From Ignatzschineria rhizosphaerae (GTDB lineage: Bacteria > Pseudomonadota > Gammaproteobacteria > Cardiobacteriales > Wohlfahrtiimonadaceae), in assembly GCF_022655595.1 (NCBI RefSeq), contig NZ_CP093379.1:2352501-2416500 (forward strand): a stretch of DNA of 64,000 bases, given 5' to 3'. How positions within the stretch are numbered: position 1 is the stretch's first letter; each line of letters opens with the position of its first letter. A program made the position numbers and the translations under genes. Below the pieces are notes generated by a model that was not told where the DNA came from, ran no database searches, and saw only the letters and a program-made list of their open reading frames with translations. Shown here piece by piece: positions 8,968 to 18,475 of this stretch.

Positions 8968-9746
8968 CGCAAACTTACTGCATACTATTAACTATTAATG
9001 ATGCAAGCCGGAAATGGGCTAAAACTCATTACTTTGAGTTTGATAACCCTAATTTTGGCAATAAAAAACGCGAAAGCTATCTGCTTAGTCGCGCACTCTT
9101 ACTACATACTTTAAAAACATATTTTCAGATCTCTGAAATTCCTGAAATCAGCTATAGCCAACATCAAAAACCTGAATTTAAAGATCATTCTCTCTCGTTT
9201 AACCTTACTCATTCTAAATACTTTGTTGGGCTGATAATCTCAGATGAAACCAATACTCTTGGAATTGATATCGAATCCATAATCGCTCGCAAGAACCCTC
9301 TTGGGCTACTTCAAAGAACATTTTCAAATAATGAGATTTGTTGGATTTTAAATAGAGAAGATCATATCTCTACCATTAAACAATCAGAGCCACAACTAAG
9401 CCTACACAACCAAGAAATGGTTCGTTTTTTTCTTCTGTGGTCTGCTAAAGAAGCCTACTTAAAGGCAGACGGGCGAGGACTACAAGGTTTAAACTCCCTA
9501 AATTTAAACCCTCAGCAATCATCGATAAACGGTGATCTAACTAATGGTACTCTACTACTCACAACATTACAAACCTGTGATATAGATGATCCCCTTAGCT
9601 CGCTGGCCCTCTACCTGCCTAAAGATCTACTAACAACTTTCAACACCTTAGAACTCTCTATTACTCATAATCATCAAGCACTTTTTAAACCCTTATCAAT
9701 ATCATGGGCTTATCAACTACTTGAAGATAAAAAACCACCAAACTAA
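8964..9746 (+). CDS. 4'-phosphopantetheinyl transferase superfamily protein
   Basis: A 260-residue enzyme of the Sfp/AcpT type that moves phosphopantetheine from CoA to a Ser of carrier proteins. The magnesium-binding motif GIDIE (residues ~113-117) and the signature WSAKEAYLK (about residue 165) are intact. The spacing between them is longer than usual because of an insert, 'EDHISTIKQSEPQLSLHNQEM'-like in character. It overlaps the preceding adenosyltransferase gene. Whether it serves fatty-acid ACP or a secondary pathway cannot be told from this window, which holds no polyketide or peptide synthetase. Confidence 0.85.
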   Translation: MTQTYCILLTINDASRKWAKTHYFEFDNPNFGNKKRESYLLSRALLLHTLKTYFQISEIPEISYSQHQKPEFKDHSLSFNLTHSKYFVGLIISDETNTLGIDIESIIARKNPLGLLQRTFSNNEICWILNREDHISTIKQSEPQLSLHNQEMVRFFLLWSAKEAYLKADGRGLQGLNSLNLNPQQSSINGDLTNGTLLLTTLQTCDIDDPLSSLALYLPKDLLTTFNTLELSITHNHQALFKPLSISWAYQLLEDKKPPN

Positions 9747-9815
9747 CTGTGATTACTCCCTGCAAAGGTGATAGAGATATCGTATCAAAAATTATTGTAA
9801 AACTTTTATAGAAAA

Positions 9816-10151
9816 TTACTTAGCAGATTCATCCGCTAATAAGAAATCATCCTTCTTAGCACCTGCTTCAACTTTCTCCTTCATCCATAAAGGCATTTTC
9901 CCACGACCACTCCAAAGTTGCTCTGGATTATCAGGATTACCATATTTCATTGGTACCTTACGACCCTTACGACCAACCTTATCTTTAAACACATCGTGGA
10001 AAGAAAGACCTGAATGATCAAGAAGCTTCTCAATTTCTTTACGAACTTGTTCTGCTTCAGCCGCGCGACGGCTTTCGATCTCTTGACTTAATTCCGTAAT
10101 AAGATTTTCCATCTTATCGATTGTTAATCCATTTAAATTTAACTCTTTCAT
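9816..10151 (-). CDS. H-NS family nucleoid-associated protein
   Basis: A 111-residue protein with an N-terminal coiled-coil oligomerisation part (residues ~1-55) and the C-terminal H-NS DNA-binding domain, 'YGNPDNPEQLWSGRGKMP', which contains the GRG minor-groove hook. It should silence AT-rich DNA such as the fimbrial and prophage regions found here. The start at ATG 10151 is preferred over an upstream GTG because GGAG lies about 10 bases before it. The upstream DNA (10,160-10,262) is extremely AT-rich with several TATAAT-like boxes, as expected for an autoregulated hns promoter. Confidence 0.88.
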   Translation of the reverse strand: MKELNLNGLTIDKMENLITELSQEIESRRAAEAEQVRKEIEKLLDHSGLSFHDVFKDKVGRKGRKVPMKYGNPDNPEQLWSGRGKMPLWMKEKVEAGAKKDDFLLADESAK

Positions 10152-10262
10152 CACTTTTTGTCTCCATTCAATAAATGATTTTTAAATTAATAGCCACTAA
10201 TTAATTAATGACTACTCCCTAGCACTTATATTATATACATTATAATAATAATTATAAATATC

Positions 10263-12455
10263 TTATTTGTATTTTATTGAAAAACATTGTCTTATTTTTG
10301 GGTTTCTTTTGAAATCCTCAGGAAGCGTCAAACTAGATATATCTTTAATATCAAATAGTTCCACTAACTCCTGATCCATTTTAAAGCCCCTGAGATTCGT
10401 TGAGAACAACAATTCACCATCTCTCATTAAAAGCCGCATAGCATCTATGATTAATTGTGAATGATCTCGCTGAATATCTAAAACCCCTTCCATTTTCTTT
10501 GAATTAGAAAATGTTGGAGGATCCATAAAGATAAGTTCAAACTTATCCTCATCCCTTGCCAAGAGTGGTTTATTACGCATTTTATCAACGCGACCCTTTA
10601 ACCACTCAAGAACATCAGCCTGAACAAGTTCATGACCTTTGAAATGACCATTTAGGGCGAGATTTTGATCTGCCCAGCTTAAATAGGTTCGTGATAAATC
10701 TACTGATAATGTTTCACTAGCGCCGCCATTTGCCGCATGAACAGAAGCACTACCTGTGTAACAAAATAGATTTAAAAAACGCTTACGTTTGGCATCACGT
10801 CCAATACGAAAACGGACATCTCGATGATCTAAAAAAAGCCCTGTATCGAGATAATCAGTCAAATTCACGAGAAGCTTTGCTGCCCCTTCATGAACTTCAA
10901 ACATGACGCCATCTTGATCTGAATGGCGTTCATACTGCGCACGACCTCTTTGTCTTGCTCGTTGTTTAACATGGATATTAGAAGCTAAAATACCTTCAAA
11001 TACATGTGGCACAATTTGGAGAACTTTCTCAAACCGTGCTTCGGCAACTTGCTTACTAATAGAAGAAGGTGCTTCATATTCATAAATCACCACTTGACCT
11101 TTATAAAGATCAATCGCCACATTAAATTCAGGAATATCTGCATCATAAACACGATATGCCTCAATATTTTGACGGCTTGCCCAGCGCGCTAGATGTTTAT
11201 AGTTTTTAACAAGACGGTTCATAAATGCTTCACCACCATCTGTTAACAGCTCATCAAGTGCCATTCGCTGTTCGTTTTCATTCGCTTTCTCACGATCAAC
11301 AAAAGATTCTTTTGTAATATTAAATTGCAGATAAATACAACCTAATGCACCATTCCAAAACTTATTGATCTTACGAGCACGAATTCCCATTACTCGACCA
11401 AAATCTGAGTCAGAAGTGATAACGCCTGCTTCAAAACCTTCATACTGACGTAGGAAATCCCCTAAATCCATATAAGTGTTAACAAGCTGTGACTTCTCAC
11501 CTAAACGCTCACCATAAGGTGGGTTGGTTACAATGAGCCCCTGCGTCATCGATTCATCACAGATATATTCTTGAAAGCTCATGTGTTTAAAGACCATATT
11601 CTTTAACACTCGCGCTCTATCGGCATTAGATTTTGTAATCCCGATCATCATCGAGCTTCGCTCAATCCCAACTAATTGCCCTTGGTATTGGGCTTCGCCT
11701 TCAGCAGCTCTTCTTTTAGCTTCAAGATAACACTCATCCCACTCAGCTTTTTTAAAGAGTCTCCAGCGCATAAAGCCAAAATCATTACGATAAAGCCCCG
11801 GCGCAATATCACGCGCCATTAATGCCGCTTCAATTAAAATGGTGCCGGCGCCGCAAAGAGGATCAATAAAATGCTCATGGTTAGCGGCTTTTTCTGGCCA
11901 ATTAGAACGATATAGAAGGGCTGCTGCTAAATTCTCTTTAATAGGTGCAGCACCTTGCTCACTTCTAAACCCACGTTTATGAAGTGGCTCTCCACTCATA
12001 TCTAAATAGAGTGTGTAACGATTTTCAAAAATATGAACATAAAAGCGAACATCAGGATCATCCACATCCACATTAGGACGAGTACCCATTAATTCATTGA
12101 AATAATCAACAATAGCGTCTTTCACACGAAGGGCTGCAAAGTGTGTGTGAATATTGCCCGCGCGGCGTGCTGTCACTTTCGTTGAAAACGTATCCGTTTC
12201 ACGTAAATGAGCGGACCAAGAAAAGAGCGATAGCTCGTTATAGAGTTGATCTAGCGAGGTATATTTCCCCTCTTTTAACTCTAAAAGTACGCGCGAACCA
12301 CAGCGGACCCAAAGACAAGCATTATAGGCATCTTTGAATTCCCCACTAAAAGTGACACCTGTCCCCTCTTCTTTGGCATCGATCCCAATCGCATTTAGCT
12401 CATTTTTAACATAGGGTGCGAGACCTTGGGCACAGGTAACATAAAATTTCGACAT
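10263..12455 (-). CDS. rlmL: Bifunctional 23S rRNA methyltransferase RlmKL
   Basis: A 730-residue fusion enzyme that methylates 23S rRNA at G2445 (m2G, RlmL part) and G2069 (m7G, RlmK part). It begins with a THUMP RNA-binding domain (residues ~45-155). The first methyltransferase domain has the catalytic motif NPPYGER near residue 310. The second has the SAM-binding 'FLNLFCYTGSASVHAA' near residue 540 and DPPTFSNSK near residue 640. The E. coli protein has 702 residues, so length is normal. It lies alone, with hns downstream in the same direction. Confidence 0.93.
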   Translation of the reverse strand: MSKFYVTCAQGLAPYVKNELNAIGIDAKEEGTGVTFSGEFKDAYNACLWVRCGSRVLLELKEGKYTSLDQLYNELSLFSWSAHLRETDTFSTKVTARRAGNIHTHFAALRVKDAIVDYFNELMGTRPNVDVDDPDVRFYVHIFENRYTLYLDMSGEPLHKRGFRSEQGAAPIKENLAAALLYRSNWPEKAANHEHFIDPLCGAGTILIEAALMARDIAPGLYRNDFGFMRWRLFKKAEWDECYLEAKRRAAEGEAQYQGQLVGIERSSMMIGITKSNADRARVLKNMVFKHMSFQEYICDESMTQGLIVTNPPYGERLGEKSQLVNTYMDLGDFLRQYEGFEAGVITSDSDFGRVMGIRARKINKFWNGALGCIYLQFNITKESFVDREKANENEQRMALDELLTDGGEAFMNRLVKNYKHLARWASRQNIEAYRVYDADIPEFNVAIDLYKGQVVIYEYEAPSSISKQVAEARFEKVLQIVPHVFEGILASNIHVKQRARQRGRAQYERHSDQDGVMFEVHEGAAKLLVNLTDYLDTGLFLDHRDVRFRIGRDAKRKRFLNLFCYTGSASVHAANGGASETLSVDLSRTYLSWADQNLALNGHFKGHELVQADVLEWLKGRVDKMRNKPLLARDEDKFELIFMDPPTFSNSKKMEGVLDIQRDHSQLIIDAMRLLMRDGELLFSTNLRGFKMDQELVELFDIKDISSLTLPEDFKRNPKIRQCFSIKYK

Positions 12456-12905
12456 AAAATCTCTCTAAAGAATTTTGTAATTACATTTTTTCTATTCGTA
12501 ATTCCAAACGATTTCTTGTGTCATTCCACAAAACTATAAGTGTTGATTTTCTTAATAAGCTCGCAAGTATACTATAAAAAATAGCAAGCAACATATATTA
12601 ACAATCGAAAGCCTTCGGTAAGAGAATATATATAATAAAATCAATTAAATAAAAATTGTAAATTTCTAATCATTCGCATTTTACATAAATATATCAAATA
12701 TTATTTTTCACTTTCTATCAGCTAAAATCGCTATTCAAAAATGACTTTATTACTTGAAGTATTGATAATTATCTGCCTATATTAGAGGGAATCAAATTTC
12801 GTCGTCTAGATATAAAAATAACCCTTTAAAATAGAGGTATCTTATACTTATGACAAGTCATTTTTATAAAAAAATAGATAATTAACAATAAAAAGGATAG
12901 ATATT
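12456..12905. other. Promoter-containing intergenic region upstream of the CoA-transferase
   Basis: Roughly 450 bp, AT-rich, between divergent genes rlmL and the CoA-transferase, so it must hold both promoters. A ribosome site AAAAGGATAG precedes the ATG at 12906. I see no ORF, RNA gene or clear operator. Confidence 0.5.
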
Positions 12906-14420
12906 ATGAGCGCAGATTTAAGCAAAAAAATTCGTCATAAGGCATTTCTTGACAAGGTCGTCTCAGCAGAAGAGGCAGCATCTTGGATTGAAGATGGCAT
13001 GACACTCGGTATGAGTGGATTTACCCTTTTCGGAGAGCCTAAAGTATTCCCAAGAGCGCTTGCAGAGCGTGGGAAAACAGAGAAGTTTAAAGTAAATCTC
13101 TTTACAGGTGCATCATTAGGTCCTGATGCTGACCAAGCAATGGCTGAAGCAGATATCATTAACCTTCGTGTTCCTTACCAAGGCAACCCTGTAATGCGTA
13201 AGAAAATTAACGCAGGTGAAATTAAGTATATTGACCAACACCTTTCTCACACAGCAGAAACGCTTCGCCAAGGTAACCTTGGTAAAGTTGATTATGCCAT
13301 CATTGAAGCAGCGGCAATTACCGAAGATGGATTAGTCATTCCTACAGGGTCTGTTGGTAACTCACCAATCTTTGTTGAAAAAGCAGATCACGTTATTATT
13401 GAGCTTAATACCAGCACGCCTGAAAGCTATGAAGGTATCCACGATATCTACATGCCAAAAGATCAAGGTGATAATCGTGAAGCGATTCCTGTTTATGATG
13501 ATTTAAGCAAGCGTATTGGAACAATCGGTATTAAAGTTGATCCGGCAAAAGTTCGTGGCGTTGTTTTATCTGACCGCCCAGACATTCCTTCACCACTTTT
13601 TGAACCAAACGACGAGACGCAAGCAATTGCAGATAACTTACTTAGTTTCCTTGGTAATGAAGTTGATTCAGGTCGCTTAGGCCCAAACCTAGCGCCACTT
13701 CAATCAGGAGTTGGATCTGTTGCTAATGCTGTATTAAGTGGAATGGCGAAATCAGATCGTTTTAAAAACCTCACGGTATCATCAGAAGTACTCCAAGATG
13801 GTATCTTTGATCTTATTGATGCCGGTGTTGTTGATTTTGCTGTTGCAACAGCATTCTCACTATCAAAAAAACGTGTGGATCAATTAGCATCTGACCTTGC
13901 AAAATATAAAGATAAAATTCTTTTCCGTCCGCAAGAGATCACCAACCACCCAGAAGTTGTACGTCGTCTTGGCGTTATCGCGTTTAACACCGCACTTGAA
14001 GTAGATATCTATGGAAACGTAAACTCTACACACGTTAGCGGAACCCACGTAATGAATGGTATTGGTGGCTCAGCTGACTTTGCCCGTAACGCGCGTATCA
14101 CTATCTTCGTAACACAATCAACCGCTAAAGATGGCAACATCTCTGCAATCGTTCCTTTCGTAACACACGTTGACCATACTAACCATGAAGTTGATGTGAT
14201 CGTTACAGAGCAAGGCTATGCCGATATCCGTGGTCTTTGCCCTGTTGATGCAGCTGAAAAAATCATCGAAAACTGTATGCACCCTAAATATAAAGCGCAA
14301 GCGCGTAAATATCTAGAAGATGCAAAAGCAAAACGTGGCGGTAACACACCACACTTATTAGATGAAGCTTTCTCATGGCATATCAACCTTGCGAACAAGG
14401 GCACAATGCTTTTAGACTAA
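12906..14420 (+). CDS. Succinyl-CoA:acetate CoA-transferase / acetyl-CoA hydrolase family
   Basis: A 504-residue class I CoA-transferase, almost the same length as AarC from Acetobacter. The motif SSEVLQDG places a glutamate at residue 294, the position of the catalytic Glu in AarC that forms the glutamyl-CoA thioester. Glycine loops 'GSVGNSP' and 'NGIGGSADFARNA' that shape the CoA and carboxylate sites are present. It would interconvert succinyl-CoA and acetate with succinate and acetyl-CoA, replacing succinyl-CoA synthetase or disposing of acetate. The related function acetyl-CoA hydrolase cannot be excluded. Its original downstream DNA was displaced by an insertion sequence. Confidence 0.87.
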   Translation: MSADLSKKIRHKAFLDKVVSAEEAASWIEDGMTLGMSGFTLFGEPKVFPRALAERGKTEKFKVNLFTGASLGPDADQAMAEADIINLRVPYQGNPVMRKKINAGEIKYIDQHLSHTAETLRQGNLGKVDYAIIEAAAITEDGLVIPTGSVGNSPIFVEKADHVIIELNTSTPESYEGIHDIYMPKDQGDNREAIPVYDDLSKRIGTIGIKVDPAKVRGVVLSDRPDIPSPLFEPNDETQAIADNLLSFLGNEVDSGRLGPNLAPLQSGVGSVANAVLSGMAKSDRFKNLTVSSEVLQDGIFDLIDAGVVDFAVATAFSLSKKRVDQLASDLAKYKDKILFRPQEITNHPEVVRRLGVIAFNTALEVDIYGNVNSTHVSGTHVMNGIGGSADFARNARITIFVTQSTAKDGNISAIVPFVTHVDHTNHEVDVIVTEQGYADIRGLCPVDAAEKIIENCMHPKYKAQARKYLEDAKAKRGGNTPHLLDEAFSWHINLANKGTMLLD

Positions 14421-14429
14421 GCATCGTTT

Positions 14430-14454
14430 CTATTGGCAAGTAACTTGCCAATAG
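14430..14454. terminator. Perfect inverted repeat after the CoA-transferase
   Basis: CTATTGGCAAG-TAA-CTTGCCAATAG is a perfect 11-bp stem with a three-base loop. There is no T-run on the + side, so it may act as an RNA 3' end stabiliser or weak terminator. A better terminator (47,892-47,926) lies beyond the insertion. Confidence 0.5.
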
Positions 14455-14462
14455 TGAAGTAT

Positions 14463-14792
14463 TGTCTCGTCCTAAAATACGTTGACAGGTTATAACACCC
14501 GATGAACTTCATCGGGTGTTTTGTAATTAAGTGATAAATGGGGTCTTTGCTTATTATAAATTTCTATGGCTTGATGAACCATTTTTTTTGCCATTTCAAG
14601 ATTATGGGGCTTTATAAATAAATACTCATTCTTTAAAATTCCATTAACTCTCTCCGCTAAAGCATTTTGATAACAGTTACCACCTTTTGTCATTGAACAT
14701 AATACTGCATGTTTCTCATGGATCTTCTGATGTTGATCAGAACAATATTGTATTCCTCTATCTGAATGATGGCGTAAAACACCTGTTCTTAC
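14463..14792 (-). mobile_element. IS3-family element, left part (transposase C-terminus), split by prophage
   Basis: The left end TGTCTCGTCCTAAAATACG resembles the inverted right end near 47,882, TGATCCGTCCTAAATAACG, and both continue with TTGACA/TTGACA-like sequence. TAT (14460-14462) is repeated at 47883-47885 as the target duplication, 3 bp as usual for IS3 elements. The element breaks at 14792, where the Mu-like prophage begins. Confidence 0.88.
14490..14792 (-). pseudogene. IS3-family transposase OrfB, C-terminal fragment
   Basis: Read on the minus strand from the prophage border, the frame gives VRTGVLRHHSDRG, then CSMTKGGNCYQNALAE and ends ...PDEVHRVL before a stop at 14490. HHSDRG carries the second catalytic Asp and NALAERVNG the catalytic Glu of the DDE integrase core. 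The missing N-terminal half is at 47,281-47,716, more than 32 kb away. Joining the two at the shared TCTTAC gives an uninterrupted ALNNRVRTGVLRHHSD. Confidence 0.9.
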
Positions 14793-14822
14793 TGATGCGG
14801 CGCGCGAAAACTCGCTATGCTA

Positions 14823-14836
14823 ATTCATGATAAGTG
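14823..14836 (+). repeat. Left copy of the prophage terminal inverted repeat (transposase site candidate)
   Basis: ATTCATGATAAGTG lies 31 bp in from the left terminus. The same 14 bp, inverted, lie exactly 31 bp in from the right terminus (47237-47250). Position and identity suit a transposase-binding site. Confidence 0.75.
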
Positions 14837-14862
14837 GGTAAATATTCTGTTGCAAATAGAAC

Positions 14863-14893
14863 AACACTGTTGAAATTATATCTCAACAGTGTT
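14863..14893. terminator. Hairpin closing the late tail operon
   Basis: AACACTGTTGA (14863-14873) pairs with TCAACAGTGTT (14883-14893), just beyond the last late gene. T-richness is better on the + side (TTATTTT), so use in both directions is possible. Confidence 0.6.
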
Positions 14894-14898
14894 TTATT

Positions 14899-15366
14899 TT
14901 ACTCTTTTGATTCTTCAGCTTCAGCACCGATCTCATCTTCAAGATTGTCTTCCTGAATCTCATCAAAACCTTCATCTACTAAAACTTCTTCAGCGATATC
15001 ATTCGGATCTCGATTGAGCTCTTTCTGCTCTTGATAGAGTGCAAGCTGTTCAGCTGTTAACTCATCAATTCTTGCTAAATCGGTATCGTCAGGGATAGGG
15101 TTCATCTTGAGCATCATCAGCTCTTCATTCACTGCTTTGATGCGCTCAGAGACTTCAAACTTACGTTCGTCTTTCTCGAATTGTTCTTTCTCAAGCGCTT
15201 TCTCTTCTGTGAGTACCCATCCATCGTTATACGTGAATTGATGGAATTGGCTCGGCGGGTTCTTTAGAGACTCAATCTCTTTGCTTGATAGCTCTCTTGC
15301 ATTCTTAGCAAGATCAAATGCTTTGACTTGGTTGGTATCTTTTTCAATAAAGTATCTTGTAATCAT
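14899..15366 (-). CDS. Putative tail fibre assembly/accessory protein
   Basis: The last gene of the tail operon encodes 155 mostly helical, very acidic residues (the C-terminal 45 are rich in Glu/Asp). Its start overlaps the stop of the tail-fibre gene by four bases. Its N-terminus (MITRYFIEKDTNQVKAFD) and the phrase 'WVLTEEKALEKEQFEKDER' are in the style of tail-fibre assembly chaperones, which occupy this place in Mu-like phages (Mu gpU). I recognise no definite domain, so the role is inferred from position. Confidence 0.55.
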   Translation of the reverse strand: MITRYFIEKDTNQVKAFDLAKNARELSSKEIESLKNPPSQFHQFTYNDGWVLTEEKALEKEQFEKDERKFEVSERIKAVNEELMMLKMNPIPDDTDLARIDELTAEQLALYQEQKELNRDPNDIAEEVLVDEGFDEIQEDNLEDEIGAEAEESKE

Positions 15367-16802
15367 TTTCTAAATTCCTCGTAAACTAAGATCTTAGCCC
15401 CTCCCGTTGTCTCATATTTGTATTTTTCACCAGGAAGGACTGTCTTAGTGTATTTTTGCGTAGTGGAGTAGTTCATCGGAGATCCTGACATTAAATAATT
15501 AAGCTTCTCAGGTTTACCATTTACATAAAAAGTGAAACGTGATTCAAAGTTAATACCCGTAAGCTCAACGTTAATATCAATCTCAATCGGCATATCTGTT
15601 GTGTTTGTATACTCAACATCTTTAACACGATCTTTCGTTACATCAACACGTTTCCTCGTGTCTTGTTGCGCTCGCTTTGTAAGCTCGGCATCAAGTAAAA
15701 AGGGAGTAACAGCTTGCGTCTTTGACTTGCTCATAACAGTTGCAAGCTCGTTAGTAGTGACCGCTTCTAATGAGCCAGAAGATCTTAGAAAGCCCTTTGC
15801 TGAAGAGGTTGCACTACTAGTATCGTATTGAAGTATCCAATCTGAATAGACTTTATTTCGAGAATAACGAATATATGTTTTTTGTGCCGCATTACAAAAA
15901 AACATCTGAGAGTGATACCCGCCGCCCCAACCTAGTACAATGAGAGAGTCACCACTCGCAGCACCTGGGGGTCTATTTAATACATTAGCGGCAACACGAT
16001 AAAGCCCACCGATTGTAACTTTATCTAAATCATCAGCAACCCCATCGATACCGATGTGCATTCCACTGCCTCCAATACCATAATCACCTTTAGATAAAAA
16101 ATCTTTACTGCCGACTTTATTCCAGGTCACATCACTCGGGTTATTTAAGTTGTAATAGCGGATGTAAACTTCGCTAGGTGATATGATCATCTGAATTAAT
16201 GTTGCTGTACCGTAACGGAAAACATCAACCACAACACTCTCAGCAAGACCTGCAGGATATCCATTTGCGACCGTTATATAGCTTCTTGATGCTACTGAAA
16301 AACGGCCTTCGGCATTTGCGTTATTGATGTGTTCATCACGCAAATAGCGATTGAACGGAAGCATCTTACTATCAGCTAATTGCTTCGCTTCATAAGCTTC
16401 CTGTTTAGCCTGATTTGCTTTGTCATTGGCATTATTCGCAGCAGTCATTGCATCTTTTGCGAGTTTGTTAACGACGTTTACTATGCGCTGTGATGCTGCA
16501 TCTTTCTTTGAGTCGCCTAAGCTATCAAGTACTTTGGGGAGGTTAGTTATATCAGTCCCAATCTTATCGAGAGCTTTCTTCAGCGCAACACCGATCTGAT
16601 TGTCAGAAAGCTTATCGGGCGTGATACCTAAAGCCTCAGCCATACCTAAAACTTCGCCTTGGATCATATTAAACCAGTCAGCCTGTGGAATGGTTGGATC
16701 TGTTCCAATTTTGTCAGTAAACCAGAGAACAGCTTTACTGAATATATTCGCTTTTTGGGGTTTAACTCGAACCCCCGTATCGTTATCTACATGATAAGCC
16801 AT
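15363..16802 (-). CDS. Tail fibre protein
   Basis: A 479-residue protein with an N-terminal attachment-like region (residues 1-100, 'ADWFNMIQGEVLGMAEALG'), an Ala/Lys-rich coiled coil around residues 105-145, and a C-terminal part rich in Gly, Tyr and Asn ('SLIVLGWGGGYHSQMFFCNA') typical of receptor-binding fibre tips. It sits where Mu has gene S. It is followed by a small overlapping accessory gene. Host receptor cannot be predicted. No inversion system (gin-like invertase or second fibre set) is next to it. Confidence 0.8.
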   Translation of the reverse strand: MAYHVDNDTGVRVKPQKANIFSKAVLWFTDKIGTDPTIPQADWFNMIQGEVLGMAEALGITPDKLSDNQIGVALKKALDKIGTDITNLPKVLDSLGDSKKDAASQRIVNVVNKLAKDAMTAANNANDKANQAKQEAYEAKQLADSKMLPFNRYLRDEHINNANAEGRFSVASRSYITVANGYPAGLAESVVVDVFRYGTATLIQMIISPSEVYIRYYNLNNPSDVTWNKVGSKDFLSKGDYGIGGSGMHIGIDGVADDLDKVTIGGLYRVAANVLNRPPGAASGDSLIVLGWGGGYHSQMFFCNAAQKTYIRYSRNKVYSDWILQYDTSSATSSAKGFLRSSGSLEAVTTNELATVMSKSKTQAVTPFLLDAELTKRAQQDTRKRVDVTKDRVKDVEYTNTTDMPIEIDINVELTGINFESRFTFYVNGKPEKLNYLMSGSPMNYSTTQKYTKTVLPGEKYKYETTGGAKILVYEEFRK

Positions 16803-16805
16803 CTG

Positions 16806-17408
16806 CTAGCTCTCCTTTTTCTCATAGTGATAGATAAACTCCATATGAGCGGGTTTATATTTGTTTAAAATACACTCAACAATGCTTGGCTGGCCGATGA
16901 CGAGAGGATCATTCACACGGTCTTGCACGTTGAAATAACGGTAAGGACTATCTGAAGAGATGCGGATATAGACTTCCGCTCGTGACTTGTACTCATCTGA
17001 ATAAAGCGGATAGTTGCAAGGCCTCATGCAATGATGCGGATGTCTTGTAACTATCTCGATGTCATAACCAAAAGCGCCTTTAATCCAGTCTTCATAGAAT
17101 TTGTAATTGAGCGATCCTTTGAGATGCCACTTGTACCCAGCCGCCTTTTGGCGTTCTGCTAATGTCTGCCCAGTCTGTCCACATTCAGGAAGAGCAAGAA
17201 GCTCCTCCCATTCGGGGAGCATCACGTTTGCCCAAGCTGGGTTAGTCTCATTAATTGCCTGATTTGCTTCAGCATCGATCTGCGCAAATGTGCTGCCAAT
17301 TCCTGCGAATAGTTTGCTGAAAGTTCCTGTTAGCTTCTTACTCCAAGCCAAGCCGTTCGGCAGCAACTTCAGCCCTGCATCTTGATAATCTTTTTCACTC
17401 ATCGCCAT
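16806..17408 (-). CDS. Baseplate/tail protein, YmfQ (DUF2313) family, Mu gp48-like
   Basis: The 200-residue protein shows the DUF2313 pattern: 'LKLLPNGLAWSKKLTGTFSKLFAGIGSTFAQIDAEANQAI' at the start in shorter pieces, and 'NPAWANVMLPEWEELLALPE' near residue 60. In Mu the equivalent gp48 connects the baseplate wedge to fibres. It overlaps the upstream baseplate J gene by 10 bases. Cys residues at 'HHCMRPCNYP' are part of the family pattern. Confidence 0.85.
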   Translation of the reverse strand: MAMSEKDYQDAGLKLLPNGLAWSKKLTGTFSKLFAGIGSTFAQIDAEANQAINETNPAWANVMLPEWEELLALPECGQTGQTLAERQKAAGYKWHLKGSLNYKFYEDWIKGAFGYDIEIVTRHPHHCMRPCNYPLYSDEYKSRAEVYIRISSDSPYRYFNVQDRVNDPLVIGQPSIVECILNKYKPAHMEFIYHYEKKES

Positions 17409-18475
17409 TCGATCTTTCCTAACACTAAGAGCTCAAATTCACCAGCCACAATCTCATCGGCGGTAGGCGATATTAAGCGGTGATCATACTCTCCAGCGGA
17501 GTTACTAATCGCCTGTGATAAGTGGGTTCTCGGCAATGATTTACTTGGTGCCGCATCTGCATTAATTGCTTTCTCCAAGCTATCCCTGACGTTTTCACGA
17601 AGTAAAAGAGTGTCAGGAATCAGTTTAATAATGAGATTAATCGGCTTAAGCTTAAGCGGAATGTAGATGACTTCTGCACCAGCAGGACTGCCAGTCCAAC
17701 CGTTTGTGATAGGGTGCTTGTGCTTATCTAAGTATCCAGTAACAGAGGCCACATCAATTGAGGTTGGTAAGATCTCATTACGATCGTCGTAAACCCAAGC
17801 AACGCCGACTGTGTTGCCACCTCTTACACGAGGAAAGCACCACGCCCTTGAGACACCTGAGTTTTCACGCATCCAGCGCACATAATCAAACTCATTGCCT
17901 CCCATCGGAGGGTATTGACAGAAGAAGATATAACGCTCTCTAAACTGAGCCATTGATTCAATATCACTACCACCACTAATATCAATTACTTCAGCCACGT
18001 TCTGCACGTATAAAATAGGCTTGATGAAGCTTAAAAACTCACCTTTTTTTACGTTTTGATTAACACCAGCATTTACAGACTCAACACTTACGATGATCTC
18101 ATTAATGCCTTTTGCATCTTCAGTAACGATATAGAGCGTGCCATCCGTTCGTTGTAATTCTGTGCCTTTGGGGATCACGACACTCTTTTCAGAGAAGACC
18201 TTAACGCTACCTTTTGCAATGGTTGCTGACTTTCTGAAAACACCGCACTCTTTTGCATGAGCAATAAAGAGTTCATCTTCAGATAAGTGCGGTACGCATT
18301 GATAATAAATCCATTCTAAAAAGTGATAGAGCCCAGCCGCTAAAGCAGCAATCGCATAAGCAATCGCACCAAGCACAGATCTCTTCAGGAATGACTTAGA
18401 ACCACCAAGATTGCTCTGTATATTCGCATGTGTGCGAGCAATAAGTTCTGATAGCTTTGGCGCTTTATATGCCAT
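17399..18475 (-). CDS. Baseplate J-like wedge protein, Mu gp47-like
   Basis: A 358-residue Baseplate_J family protein. It has the segment 'YHFLEWIYYQCVPHLSEDELF' (abbreviated here) near residue 45 followed by 'GVFRKSATIAKGSVKVF', 'IPKGTELQRTDGTLY' and 'RERYIFFCQYPPMGGNEFDY', the conserved sequence of gpJ/gp47 wedges. It forms the baseplate wedge of the contractile tail. The start overlaps the gp46-like stop by one base. Confidence 0.9.
   Translation of the reverse strand: MAYKAPKLSELIARTHANIQSNLGGSKSFLKRSVLGAIAYAIAALAAGLYHFLEWIYYQCVPHLSEDELFIAHAKECGVFRKSATIAKGSVKVFSEKSVVIPKGTELQRTDGTLYIVTEDAKGINEIIVSVESVNAGVNQNVKKGEFLSFIKPILYVQNVAEVIDISGGSDIESMAQFRERYIFFCQYPPMGGNEFDYVRWMRENSGVSRAWCFPRVRGGNTVGVAWVYDDRNEILPTSIDVASVTGYLDKHKHPITNGWTGSPAGAEVIYIPLKLKPINLIIKLIPDTLLLRENVRDSLEKAINADAAPSKSLPRTHLSQAISNSAGEYDHRLISPTADEIVAGEFELLVLGKIEWR

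Noticed and set aside
14899..16802. Possible invertible tail-fibre region as in Mu G segment
   Set aside because: No invertase gene, no inverted crossover sites and no second fibre set are seen.
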